NCBI GenBank assembly: GCA_033816765.1
Contig: CM066292.1
Location: 2,232,001 to 2,296,000, forward strand
Origin: Nothopassalora personata
Taxonomy: Eukaryota; Ascomycota; Dothideomycetes; Mycosphaerellales; Mycosphaerellaceae
DNA: 64,000 bases
Direction: 5' to 3'
The notes under the pieces were generated by a model. The model worked only from the letters and a program-made list of their open reading frames with translations. It was not told where the DNA came from and made no database searches. The translations under genes were made by a program, and so were the position numbers. This document shows, one piece after another, positions 32,291-41,745 of this stretch. Every line of letters begins with the position of its first letter. Position 1 is the stretch's first letter.

Positions 32291-34342
32291 ATGGCGAGAA
32301 AGAACAACAATAACGACGACGACATGGCGACTACTGACCGCCGCGTACATCGCGCGAACATCACCAGATCCTCCCTCTTCGTCCTACCCCCCGACGCGAC
32401 AAACAACGCAAACGGCGATGCGACACAGACTCAAGGCAGAGAAGAGGAGGTTCTGAAGCAGCTGACGGCTGAAGACAACACCTACCACAAGCAGCACAAG
32501 AAGGTCTTCGACCGACTCCAAGAGATCGAGGAGGAGGATGTTGAGACCGAGCTCAACTTGGCTGACCTGTGTGGGGATGAGTACATCGAGGACATTACTG
32601 AGGATGAGAGCGAGGCTCTTGCTCCAGGTGCGAAGAAGAGGAGGGTCACTGTTGACCAGTTTCAAGACACCTTCGAGTCTCTCAATGGGCTAAGCTCGGA
32701 GAAGCTCAAGAAGCGAGTCAACGACTACCCTGAGGAGGTCCACAAGATCCTTGTCGACATCGAGTCCGACCACCGACGAGCACACAAGACTATTGAGGCT
32801 CTCCAACTCGCTAACCGCATCAATATTCGCAAGGCCAAGGATGCGAAGGAGCAGATGGATCGACTCGAGGACGAAGCTGGTACTGCACAAGCTGAAGCAG
32901 ACCAGAGACAAGCTGAGGTGGACAAGCTGAAGGCAGAACTTGCGAAGCACACCGACAAAGTCATTATCGACCCGGATGAGCTGGACAAGGTCAAAGCCGA
33001 GTTGGCCACGACCATGGAAGCGAGGAAGCTGTATCGCACCCAGTGCAAGGCAGCTGAGGCTAAGCTTGTTGATGCTGAGAAGCGCATCGAGGAGCTTGAG
33101 AAGAAGGAAAAGGAGAGACGTGAGAAGCGTGGGCGATCCAAGCAACGCAAGGACTCACGCAAGGAGTCACCACCTCCACGCACCGAATCCGAGGAGTCGC
33201 TGGAGCGTCGTCGCAATGGCAACAAGCCAAAGCCGACTGGAGAAGACGACAACCCATCATCAGACTCCTCCGACTCCGAATCCTCCGACAGCGATGACGA
33301 GCGCGGTCACCGTCGTGGCAGCAAGCGCAAGAATTCTAAGTCCAAGAAGAAGGGCTCGAAGAGCAAGGAGCCGCAGTCCCGCTACACCACATACGACTCC
33401 ACGATGACCACTGGCATTAAGTCGTCAAGTGAGCCGAAGGCACCGAAGGAGTTCGACCCACTGGATGAGAAGGGCATTAAGTTCGAAGAGTGGCAGCGTG
33501 CCGCCGAAGCCAGGCTGGCAGCGTCCAAGTACCGCACTGTCACGGCTTCACTGCAGAATGTCCAAAGCTGGCTCAAGAACTCAGCCTGGAAGTATGTCGA
33601 CTCCAAGATTCCCAGTCTCACCAAGGTCACAAGCGGCACGACACCAGCTTACGCCTCGGTTGATGACATGATGGACGATCTGGCAGCCCGCTACGGCACT
33701 CGCAATGCGCACGCCACTGCTATGACCAAGCTCACTACACTGGACCAGGGCGAGAAGCAGAAGTTCAGCGAGTTCTACCCTATCTTCCGCGAGAACGCAG
33801 ACATTGTCAACCTGGACGCCGGTGCTGCCGACAAGAAGCTTGAGAAGGACTTCCTGCTGCGCAAGCTGAACGCGAGATACGACAACCGCATCATGAGTGA
33901 GAACACGGCCAACATGACCCTTGATCAGGTCGTGTCTGCGCTGTACACTTATGAGGACAAGTTCGAGCAGTACGACCTCAAGCACAAGAAGCAGTCCGCT
34001 GACAAGCCCAAGAACACTAAGGGCAACGACGACAAGAAGGACGGTGCCACAGGTGGAGGTAGAGGTGGAAGCACTGACGCTCCTGCCAACCCCAACTCCA
34101 AGACCAAGTGGGCCGACCGTCCGCAGAAGTACCAGCACCTGCAGCCACTGGATGCTGCCAAGGCGCAAGAGTGCATTGATCAGAACAAATGCATGAAGTG
34201 CGAGGAAGTGGGTCACCGCCGTGTCGACTACGACCAGTGCCCACTGAAGGACGTTAGCCGGCGTCCATACGCGCCAGGCTACAACCCAAGCACCAACCGA
34301 CGCAACGGCAATAACACCGGCGGCGGTTCGGGAAACGCATAG
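32291..34342 (+). CDS. Gag polyprotein of intact gypsy element
   Basis: 683 residues, unbroken. An N-terminal acidic/disordered region is followed by a long coiled coil (about residues 60-290), then a Lys/Arg- and Ser-rich linker ('SSDSSDSESSDSDDE'), then a capsid-like helical domain (about 390-560; 'FEEWQRAAEARLAASKY', 'LDQGEKQKFSEFYPIFREN', 'DFLLRKLNARYDNRIM'). A Gly-rich nucleocapsid tail follows with one zinc knuckle at 34,190-34,240. The knuckle spacing is CX2CX4HX7C instead of CX2CX4HX4C, so it is non-canonical. The coiled coil is an unusually large addition for a gypsy Gag. It forms the virus-like particle and packages RNA in the cytoplasm (family knowledge). Terminates at TAG 34,340-34,342, directly after the frameshift site. 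Confidence 0.93.
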   Translation: MARKNNNNDDDMATTDRRVHRANITRSSLFVLPPDATNNANGDATQTQGREEEVLKQLTAEDNTYHKQHKKVFDRLQEIEEEDVETELNLADLCGDEYIEDITEDESEALAPGAKKRRVTVDQFQDTFESLNGLSSEKLKKRVNDYPEEVHKILVDIESDHRRAHKTIEALQLANRINIRKAKDAKEQMDRLEDEAGTAQAEADQRQAEVDKLKAELAKHTDKVIIDPDELDKVKAELATTMEARKLYRTQCKAAEAKLVDAEKRIEELEKKEKERREKRGRSKQRKDSRKESPPPRTESEESLERRRNGNKPKPTGEDDNPSSDSSDSESSDSDDERGHRRGSKRKNSKSKKKGSKSKEPQSRYTTYDSTMTTGIKSSSEPKAPKEFDPLDEKGIKFEEWQRAAEARLAASKYRTVTASLQNVQSWLKNSAWKYVDSKIPSLTKVTSGTTPAYASVDDMMDDLAARYGTRNAHATAMTKLTTLDQGEKQKFSEFYPIFRENADIVNLDAGAADKKLEKDFLLRKLNARYDNRIMSENTANMTLDQVVSALYTYEDKFEQYDLKHKKQSADKPKNTKGNDDKKDGATGGGRGGSTDAPANPNSKTKWADRPQKYQHLQPLDAAKAQECIDQNKCMKCEEVGHRRVDYDQCPLKDVSRRPYAPGYNPSTNRRNGNNTGGGSGNA

Positions 34343-34370
34343 TCCACTCTGTGAGCGCAACACACAGTGG
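34330..34370 (+). promoter_or_regulatory. -1 programmed ribosomal frameshift cassette
   Basis: Slippery heptamer G_GGA_AAC (34,330-34,336) lies in correct phase in gag. A 7-nt spacer follows, then a hairpin of CCACTCTGTG (34,344-34,353) with CACACAGTGG (34,361-34,370): 9 pairs, one C-C mismatch and a 7-nt loop. The -1 frame is open from 34,315 and continues as pol; the gag stop lies inside the spacer. Confidence 0.85.
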
Positions 34371-37300
34371 ACGAGACGAGTCAGTACGAGAGTTACGAGA
34401 TCACGAACATGAGAAGGAGCCTCCAGATAGAGGCAAGAATTTGAGCATATCGGCACACTCCCTGCTGGCAGCCAACCATTCTGTAGATGAACACAACCCA
34501 GTGATAGCTTCTCATCTGGTTATGCCATGCATAGTGAATGGAAAGATCCCTGCTCAGTCCTTCCATGATGATGGTGCCAACTCTACGTACTTTGACATCG
34601 ACTTTGCGCATAAGAACGACCTTGATTTGGTCGAGCTGCCCAACCCAATGGGACTAATGTTAGCAGATGGCCAACCTGCTAGTGAACTGATTACTCACAA
34701 AACAACGGCACAGATTCAAATCGGCAATCACGTTGAGACGCGAGTTGGTTACTGCACATCGCTGGAATATGATGTTATCCTCGGCCGTCCATGGCACGAC
34801 GAGCATCAGCCTGTGTTCCACTATGCGTCAGGAACTATGACCCTGTTTTCACAATACTGTCGAGAGAACTGCATACATGGCGACGAGCCTGTGTGCGTGC
34901 AGTCTATCAACGATAAGGGCGTTACGCCAGTGGGCATCCTGCAGATAGAGATACCCGTGCCAGAGTCGTCACCAGCTTCGACAGGATACGTCAAGCCCTA
35001 TGTCGAAGATGAAGAGCCAGCAGTAGTGCAAGAGACGCACTCCACGAAAGCCGCTATGAGACATGCGCCACCGGTGGAGATGCAAGACGAGTCGGAGCCA
35101 TCACACCACGTCCGACAACCATTGCCAGCTGATAGCCCGGAGACCTTGAAACGACCAGCACGCCGCACTGACAAGAAGGCGTCAGTGCAGCCGGAGCCGG
35201 AGATCGACATCCAACCTATCACTGCCGAGGCATTGAGGCGCATGAGTAGGCGCAAGGGTTTCAAGGGATGTGAGATCCACATGATGTGGATGTTTGATCC
35301 GAAGGAGGACTTGGACAGACAGGTGGCTCGCGATCCCCTGTCCGCCTGCGCACTGAATGCATCCGCCATCTCGGCCGACGACTACCAACGCTTCATGAAC
35401 CCAAAGGACAAGGACCAGGACCCCATACCTTTGTTGCCACCAGAGTTCCGAGAGATGGCCAGGCTATTCAGTCGCAAGGAAGCAGACAAAGTGCCACCAC
35501 GGCGACCGGGCGTAGATCATGAGATCAAACTCAAGGCTGGCCAGACTCCACCGTTTCGACGACCATACTCCTTCTCTGCACGAGAGAACGAGGTGATCAA
35601 GAAGTGGCTCGATGATCAGCTCGAGAAAGGCGCAATACAGCGCAGCGTGTCACCAGCAGCAGCACCTGTCCTAATAGTCAAGAAACCAGGAGGTGGGCTG
35701 CGGGTCTGTGTCGACTACCGAGCATTGAACGCGATCACAACGAAAAGCCGGTATCCTATCCCCCTCTTCCAAGAAACACTGGATCGCATTGCAGGAGCGC
35801 AATGGTTCACCAAGCTGGATGTCATCGCCGCATTCAACCGCATCCGCATCGCAGCGGGTGATGAATGGAAGACAGCCTTTACAACGAGGTACGGGCAGTT
35901 CGAATGTGTTGTTATGCCTTTCGGCCTGTGTAACGCCCCAGGCACATTTCAGTCGTTCATCAACGACACGCTTCGTGAGTTCCTAGATGACTTCGTATCA
36001 TGCTACCTAGACGATGCGCTCGTTTTCAGCAAGACTCGTGAGGAACACGTGGAGCATGTTATGAAAGTTCTTAAACGACTGGACAAAGCAGGCTTACAGC
36101 TTGACATCGACAAGTGTGAGTTCTTTAGACACGAGACGACATACCTTGGTGTCATCATCACAAATGAGGGCATCAAGATGGATCCTAAGAAAATCGAATG
36201 CGTCAAGAACTGGCCCACACCCGCCAATGTCACCGACATTCTGTCGTTCACAGGGTTCGCCAATTTCTATCGCAGATTCATCAAGAACTTCAGCAAGATC
36301 TGCTTACCGATGACCAAGTTGACCCGCAAGAACGTACCATGGGAATGGTCAGAAGCTTGCCAGAAGTCGTTCGATGCCCTAAAGCAGGCATTCATCGACG
36401 CGCCCACGCTGAAGCACTTCTATCCAGGAAGAGAGACGATCCTTGAAACGGATGCATCAGACTACGTAACAGCAGCAGTCCTGTCGCAGCGTAATGAGAA
36501 CGGCGTACTGCATCCTATTGCATATATGTCCAAGAAAATGGATCCACAACAATGCAACTATGACATCTACGACAAAGAGTTGCTGGCCATTGTGCAAGCC
36601 TTTGAGGAATGGCGCCCAGAGCTCACCGTCAATGAGTTCGGCACGGACGATTACGAGAACCTGCCTGACCCAGAGTCAGCAGAAGACAAGCCGACGCTCG
36701 TGTACTCTGACCACAAGAACCTAGAGTGGTTCATGAGCACGAAGCAGTTGAATCGCCGCCAAGCAAGGTGGGCCGAGTTCCTCTCTCAGTTCTTCTTCAA
36801 GATCGTGTATCGACCAGGGGTGCAAGGCACCAAGCCTGATAGCCTCACCAGGAGATCTCAGGACTTGCCAATCCACGGTGATCTGAGCGACCCGCGCAAT
36901 CAGCAGCAGCACCAGGTGCTACTAGGACCAGACCGCATTCTCAACCTGTCGTCGTCGCGAGTTCTGAACATTAGTGCGAACGACGTGGTCACTCCGTTGA
37001 CGACTGCGATCCGAGAGCTGTACGCACAGCCAGAGACCGAGGAAGCAGTACGGCAGCTAGAGAACGACTTACCCTGTTCTTTGCTACGCAAGCACCGTCT
37101 GGATGACCGACACGCCGTGCCAGTAGGAGGCATGATCTACATGAAGAACGTGTACGGTGGGTACAGTCTCTTTGTGCCTCCTGAGTCAGAAGAAGCACTC
37201 GACGACGGTGAAGTGCCAGTACGCACCCGCATCACCCAAGCCTTCCATGATCACGCAGTTGCAGGTCACATAGGTGACGAGAAGACGTACGAGCTGGTAG

Positions 37301-39165
37301 CCCGCAACTACGTCTGGCCTGGCATGGCACGTTTCGTCAAGTCCTATGTGCGAGCCTGCCGCATCTGTCGCACGAACAAGAGTACGAACATCCAATACCC
37401 AGGGCTGTTGAAACCCTTGCCAGTTCCCTTTGCAGCATGGGAGGATGTTGCGATGGATTTCGTGACTCATCTGCCACCAGGCAAGAGTGCGCTGGATGGG
37501 CAAACGTACGAAGATGCCCTGACCGTCACATGCCGACTTACCAAGGAGAAACACATGATCCCAGTTCAATCGATGACTGCAGAGCACACAGCCCTCGTGT
37601 ACCTGCGATATGTGTTCAGCAGGCATGGACTCCCGAAGAGCATTGTCTCTGACCGTGGCACACAATGGGTGTCCGCATTCTGGAGACGTCTCTGCGCCCT
37701 GTTGGGAATCAAGCAGAAGCTTTCGTCAGCATATCACCCTGAGACTGATGGACAGTCCGAGAACACGAACAAGGCTATGGAGCAGTATTGGCGCATGTTT
37801 GTCAACTACGCTCAGGATGACTGGCCAGACTGGACTCCCCTCGCTGAGTTCACAGCCAACAATGCCGTGTCAGCTACAACAGGTGTATCGCCGTTCTATG
37901 CTAACACTGGCCGCAACCCAAGGTTCTCTGAACTCGAGCTGGATCTTCCAATGCCACTCATGCCCCACAAGCAACGCTTGGATGCTGAAGCAGCGGATCG
38001 CTTTGCAACAAAGATGCACGACATGCAGCAATATCTTCGCCAACAGATGGCTCTCGCCCAAGCCGTGCAAGCCGAGTATGCTAATCAGAACCGCACACCA
38101 GCGCCGCTCTACAAGGAAGGCGATGAGGTGTGGATTAGCACCGAGAACTGGACCATGGAGAGACCTTCACGAAAGATGGATGTCAGGTGGTCGGGCCCGC
38201 ACGTGATCACGGAGGTGCTTCCGGGCAATGCTTACAAAGTGGATCTCCCACCCACCATGAATATCGACAACCACTTTCATTCGCACCTTCTTGCACCAGT
38301 ACACCCGCCAGTCCAGGGACAAGTACAACCAGCTCCTCCGCCGATTCGCATTGTCGACGATGAACAGCACGAGACCGACCCCGCCGAACCCGACCACTGG
38401 GAAGTTGAGCAAATCCTGGATTGCAAGAAGAGATGGCCGTGCGGACGCGCACCAGCAGGAGGGAAGCAGCCGTATTGGGAATACTTGGTGAAGTACGTTG
38501 GATACAATCGGCCATCCTATGAAGCTGCGGATCAGGTTATTGAGGGTGCCGCCGCCTCTGTGGCCGACTTTCACCACAACCACCCGCGAGCGACCAAACC
38601 ACCTGGTTTTCAACCACCTGCAGACTGGGTTGCAAATGAGAATGCCACAGGCATGCGAGTAGCACGCACAGCACCCACGTCGTCAGCAGCGATGACTCTG
38701 ATGCCGGTGGGACCAGGCCTCCGGACTTGTGAGAAAGAGAGCGATACGCGTCGCGATAACGATCCTTCTCGACAAGCAGACCGAGTCCCTGAAGCTGAGC
38801 GCTTGCGTGGCGCGAGTCACAATGGCAGCAACACTGCCGATGGTCATCAGAACACAGTGTGCAGCCGCCTAGATGGCGCGAGTCACTATGGCACAGGGCG
38901 CCTGTGCGACGAGCTCAGTACACACACCGAAGAGGACACCGTCCGGACAGTAACTGAGGTTGCTGTGCCGTGTCGCCGCGACAACCCACCTGCGTTACGT
39001 AGCATCATGGATGGTCACGAGGTGGGTACAACGACAGTGGTTACGAATGACGATGAGATGGACGTAATAGATAACGACCTGATGGATGATGAGACATTTG
39101 CAATGGCAATGATGGATGTGAGAGGAAAGAGTGCTCCGGAGCGCACTCTGAAAGGGGGGGGGTAG
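34336..39165 (+). CDS. Pol polyprotein of intact gypsy element (via -1 frameshift)
   Basis: About 1,609 codons in the -1 frame relative to gag; no ATG precedes the protease, so it is made as Gag-Pol. Protease: DDGA at 34,567 (usual D-S/T-GA). RT: 35,400-36,150 with YLDD at 36,004. RNase H: 'ETDASD' with Asp at 36,451. Integrase: zinc module His 37,252, His 37,267, Cys 37,357 and 37,366; catalytic Asp 37,456, Asp 37,651, Glu 37,759 (DX35E). A GPY/F-like module lies near 38,190-38,290. Chromodomain: about 38,389-38,580 ('VEQILDCKKRW', 'YLVKYVGYNRPSYE'), with some cage aromatics changed. About 185 further residues, unlike anything recognised, end at a TAG that touches the 3' LTR. Particle and nuclear roles follow from the family. 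Confidence 0.93.
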   Translation, partial: RIVHSVSATHSGRDESVRELRDHEHEKEPPDRGKNLSISAHSLLAANHSVDEHNPVIASHLVMPCIVNGKIPAQSFHDDGANSTYFDIDFAHKNDLDLVELPNPMGLMLADGQPASELITHKTTAQIQIGNHVETRVGYCTSLEYDVILGRPWHDEHQPVFHYASGTMTLFSQYCRENCIHGDEPVCVQSINDKGVTPVGILQIEIPVPESSPASTGYVKPYVEDEEPAVVQETHSTKAAMRHAPPVEMQDESEPSHHVRQPLPADSPETLKRPARRTDKKASVQPEPEIDIQPITAEALRRMSRRKGFKGCEIHMMWMFDPKEDLDRQVARDPLSACALNASAISADDYQRFMNPKDKDQDPIPLLPPEFREMARLFSRKEADKVPPRRPGVDHEIKLKAGQTPPFRRPYSFSARENEVIKKWLDDQLEKGAIQRSVSPAAAPVLIVKKPGGGLRVCVDYRALNAITTKSRYPIPLFQETLDRIAGAQWFTKLDVIAAFNRIRIAAGDEWKTAFTTRYGQFECVVMPFGLCNAPGTFQSFINDTLREFLDDFVSCYLDDALVFSKTREEHVEHVMKVLKRLDKAGLQLDIDKCEFFRHETTYLGVIITNEGIKMDPKKIECVKNWPTPANVTDILSFTGFANFYRRFIKNFSKICLPMTKLTRKNVPWEWSEACQKSFDALKQAFIDAPTLKHFYPGRETILETDASDYVTAAVLSQRNENGVLHPIAYMSKKMDPQQCNYDIYDKELLAIVQAFEEWRPELTVNEFGTDDYENLPDPESAEDKPTLVYSDHKNLEWFMSTKQLNRRQARWAEFLSQFFFKIVYRPGVQGTKPDSLTRRSQDLPIHGDLSDPRNQQQHQVLLGPDRILNLSSSRVLNISANDVVTPLTTAIRELYAQPETEEAVRQLENDLPCSLLRKHRLDDRHAVPVGGMIYMKNVYGGYSLFVPPESEEALDDGEVPVRTRITQAFHDHAVAGHIGDEKTYELVARNYVWPGMARFVKSYVRACRICRTNKSTNIQYPGLLKPLPVPFAAWEDVAMDFVTHLPPGKSALDGQTYEDALTVTCRLTKEKHMIPVQSMTAEHTALVYLRYVFSRHGLPKSIVSDRGTQWVSAFWRRLCALLGIKQKLSSAYHPETDGQSENTNKAMEQYWRMFVNYAQDDWPDWTPLAEFTANNAVSATTGVSPFYANTGRNPRFSELELDLPMPLMPHKQRLDAEAADRFATKMHDMQQYLRQQMALAQAVQAEYANQNRTPAPLYKEGDEVWISTENWTMERPSRKMDVRWSGPHVITEVLPGNAYKVDLPPTMNIDNHFHSHLLAPVHPPVQGQVQPAPPPIRIVDDEQHETDPAEPDHWEVEQILDCKKRWPCGRAPAGGKQPYWEYLVKYVGYNRPSYEAADQVIEGAAASVADFHHNHPRATKPPGFQPPADWVANENATGMRVARTAPTSSAAMTLMPVGPGLRTCEKESDTRRDNDPSRQADRVPEAERLRGASHNGSNTADGHQNTVCSRLDGASHYGTGRLCDELSTHTEEDTVRTVTEVAVPCRRDNPPALRSIMDGHEVGTTTVVTNDDEMDVIDNDLMDDETFAMAMMDVRGKSAPERTLKGGG
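39151..39162 (+). promoter_or_regulatory. polypurine tract (plus-strand primer)
   Basis: AAA followed by nine G, then TAG, directly before the 3' LTR. The G run also encodes the last glycines of Pol. Confidence 0.85.
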
Positions 39166-39357
39166 TGTCACCGTACCGGCGCCCATCATTCACTTGGACC
39201 CGCGCGCACGTGCGTGGATTCCGCGCGCGCCGCTGACTAAGCCGGCCCGAGGGCTTGGCGCGTGTATATCTACCTCGCGCCCTCCGCGCCTCTCTTAGAT
39301 AGACCGTCTATTCGACTTGTACCTTATCCGACCACGTGCTTGCACCTGCTTGTGACA
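39166..39357 (+). repeat. intact element 3' LTR
   Basis: 192 bp, identical to the 5' LTR except for T at 39,220. Followed by target duplication CCTAA (39,358-39,362). Confidence 0.97.
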
Positions 39358-39362
39358 CCTAA

Positions 39363-41745
39363 GAACCTTAAGCCTATCTTTACTACTACCTTTTTAAGAG
39401 GACGAGCATAGCATTAGGTTAAACTATTCCTTAGGAAATACCTAGATAGTAACGGAGAAGACAATGCCGACGGAATCTTTAGGTTATATAACTATCTTAA
39501 GTATACTATAAAGAGCGTCTTTAGTATCTCTAATAAGATTGCTACTACCGTTCGTGTTATTTAGCATTTAACCTAGAAGACATCTACTGCCGAATATGCT
39601 ACTAAATTCTAGGAATACGCGCAACTTACCGATTAGGACGACGAAGTACTTTAAGTTATGTACCGGAGTAGACTAAAGGAGCATATTAAGGACGAGTTAA
39701 TAAGGGACGGTCGGAAGATCGATAGCTTAGGCGACCTCGTTAGAGTTACGATTAATCTTAACGATAAGCTCTACGAGAGAGCTATAGAACGACGATACGA
39801 TTCTAAGGTATCCGGAAAGGCTAGATACATACTAGGCTATAACGACCGTAATAGAGGCTTCTACGACAACTATAATAATAAGCCTAGGGACAAACCGTAC
39901 TACGGACTATAGCTAATAGAACTCGACGTTACCGAGAAAGGTCGTAAGATTAGGAATAGCAACGGGAATAGAGTATCCTAGAGTTCGAAAGAAACACGAA
40001 CTTACTACGGATATAGTAAACCTAGCTACCTAGTAAGGGACTGCCGCGGTAAGAATATAGTACGCCGCGAACAGTTTAACATAATATAACCCCGAACTAG
40101 TAGATCTAAGAGTAGCGTTAGATCTTAAGGAGATACCGACTATACTCGGAGAGTAGGGGAGAGAGCTAGTAATAGAAGCACGACGCCTCTCCTAGACCCC
40201 TTAGAAGGACGAGGAGGATACTATAGGCAGTAAATAGTAGTTATTCTATTTAATGCAAAGAACTAACTACGACAGTTTAATATAATAATACGAAGAGTCG
40301 ACTACAAGATCGAATCCGAGTCTCGAAATAGTTATAGAAGCCTTCATTAGCGATTCTGTAACTAAGACTCGTGTTAAGTTTACTACGCTACGAAGTTAGG
40401 CGTAGGGTATTAGCCTTAATAACCGAGAGGAACCCTAGGAGCGACGTATAGGTAAAACGCTACGCTCCGAGAAGTAGACATCGACGAGTCCTACTTTAAC
40501 GACGATAGAAGCGATAAGGAAAACTAGGACCTAGGATAGAACGGATCGTAGTTACTAGAACTATAGGAAGAAAGTTAAGAAACTACCGGGCTAGATACTA
40601 TCGAAGAAGATTAGGATCCGGAAGAATTAAGCGAAGAAGATTCCTCCGAAGGAGAAGAGAGCGACACTAACGACGACAATAAACAACTAACCTTTACGAT
40701 TAACGCACCTAAGAAATTATATAACATAATCGTACACCTATAAAGAAGGCACGAGGAATTCCTACCTAAGATAGGCGGACGAAGGATACTATACTCTATT
40801 AAGTTTAATAAGATACTCGACATCCTACGAGGCATAGCCTAGGGATACCTACTTATAGAAACAACCAAGAATCTAGTAACCGCTATTATAGAACGACTAC
40901 TAATAGGGAGCCAAATAATAGGAACCGGATATTTTATACCGTTAGGAACATTTATATCGAATAAATTACGTAACGTAGTATAATACGCACGCGCACTCTA
41001 CTTAGAAACGTAGAAGATCTAGGAACGTTACCGAATATAGGTGTAGATATAGAAAGGCTCGCGCTAGGTTTAAGCGGAGGCCTCGAGACACGAAGTACGA
41101 CGTTCTATATACGAATAGAGAAAAGGATCAACTCCCTAGGAATAAGCGACTAAAGGGAGTTATATAACATAGAAAAGGCTTAAGCATTACTAACGACAAT
41201 AGTGTTTCGAACTAAGATGATCGTTAACGGGTATAAGATAGATACTATAATAGATTCTAGAGTAAGCGGGAACTTTACCTCCGAATTATTTATTATAAGA
41301 CATAGGATCGCTACCTATAAGAAGAAAGAGGGTTATAAATTAATTACGGTAGACGGATTATCCTTACCTAGTATAGAGCGCGAGACGATACCGCTACTAC
41401 TTACTATCTAACGGTACTACGAGGAGATTATCTTAGATGTTACTAATATAGCTAGTTATAACATTGTACTAGGTATACCTTAGTTAAGAAAGTATAATCT
41501 AGTAATCGACTAGAGAGAAGGAGTACTTACATTTAGGGAATGCGACTGCGTTATTAACATTTAGCCTACGTAGCGGTAGCGTTCGCTAGTAGATAAGGTA
41601 AAGAGATAGCTAAATAGAATATAGCTTACGCTAAATAGAAGGATAGAAGAACCACCTTCGACCGGGATAGACACTAGCGTAGGGCCGCCGGGTTACGAAG
41701 TTACTAGTAGTAATAGGAGTAACGCACTATCGAAGGATACTAACA
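39363..41745 (+). pseudogene. family G gag-protease remnant (copy B, right piece)
   Basis: Continuation of the interrupted gag. 'RSRLKEHIKDELIRDGRK' and 'LNDKLYERAIERRYDSK' align with copy A. The zinc knuckle at 40,003-40,044 reads YX2YX4YX4C, three of four ligands lost to Tyr. An acidic linker near 40,610-40,680 and a protease segment near 41,240 ('IIDSRVSGNFTSELF', Asp-Ser followed by Arg where Gly is expected) follow. The unbroken run 41,202-41,411 is a chance survivor of RIP. Confidence 0.75.

Larger units (their letters stand above)
31941..39357 (+). mobile_element. intact young Ty3/gypsy retrotransposon (self-priming, chromodomain type)
   Basis: 7,417 bp element: 192-bp LTRs with one difference (C at 31,995, T at 39,220), TG...CA ends, CCTAA target duplication, self-complementary primer-binding site, gag, frameshift cassette, pol with protease, RT, RNase H, integrase and chromodomain, and a polypurine tract. 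CpA and codon use are normal, so it has escaped RIP and inserted after copy B was RIPed. All required parts appear present, so it may be active. Confidence 0.95.

Noticed and set aside
34351..34353. GTG as the start codon of Pol
   Set aside because: Eukaryotic initiation at GTG is unlikely; the frameshift cassette explains Pol better and the frame is open upstream.
33581..34456. 291-aa minus-strand frame opposite the intact gag
   Set aside because: Shadow of the gag codon bias; Leu/Val-rich composition is the complement of gag Lys/Asp/Gln codons.
36996..37198. Possible extra gene antisense to the intact pol
   Set aside because: All minus-strand frames here are short shadows; no counterpart in element C.
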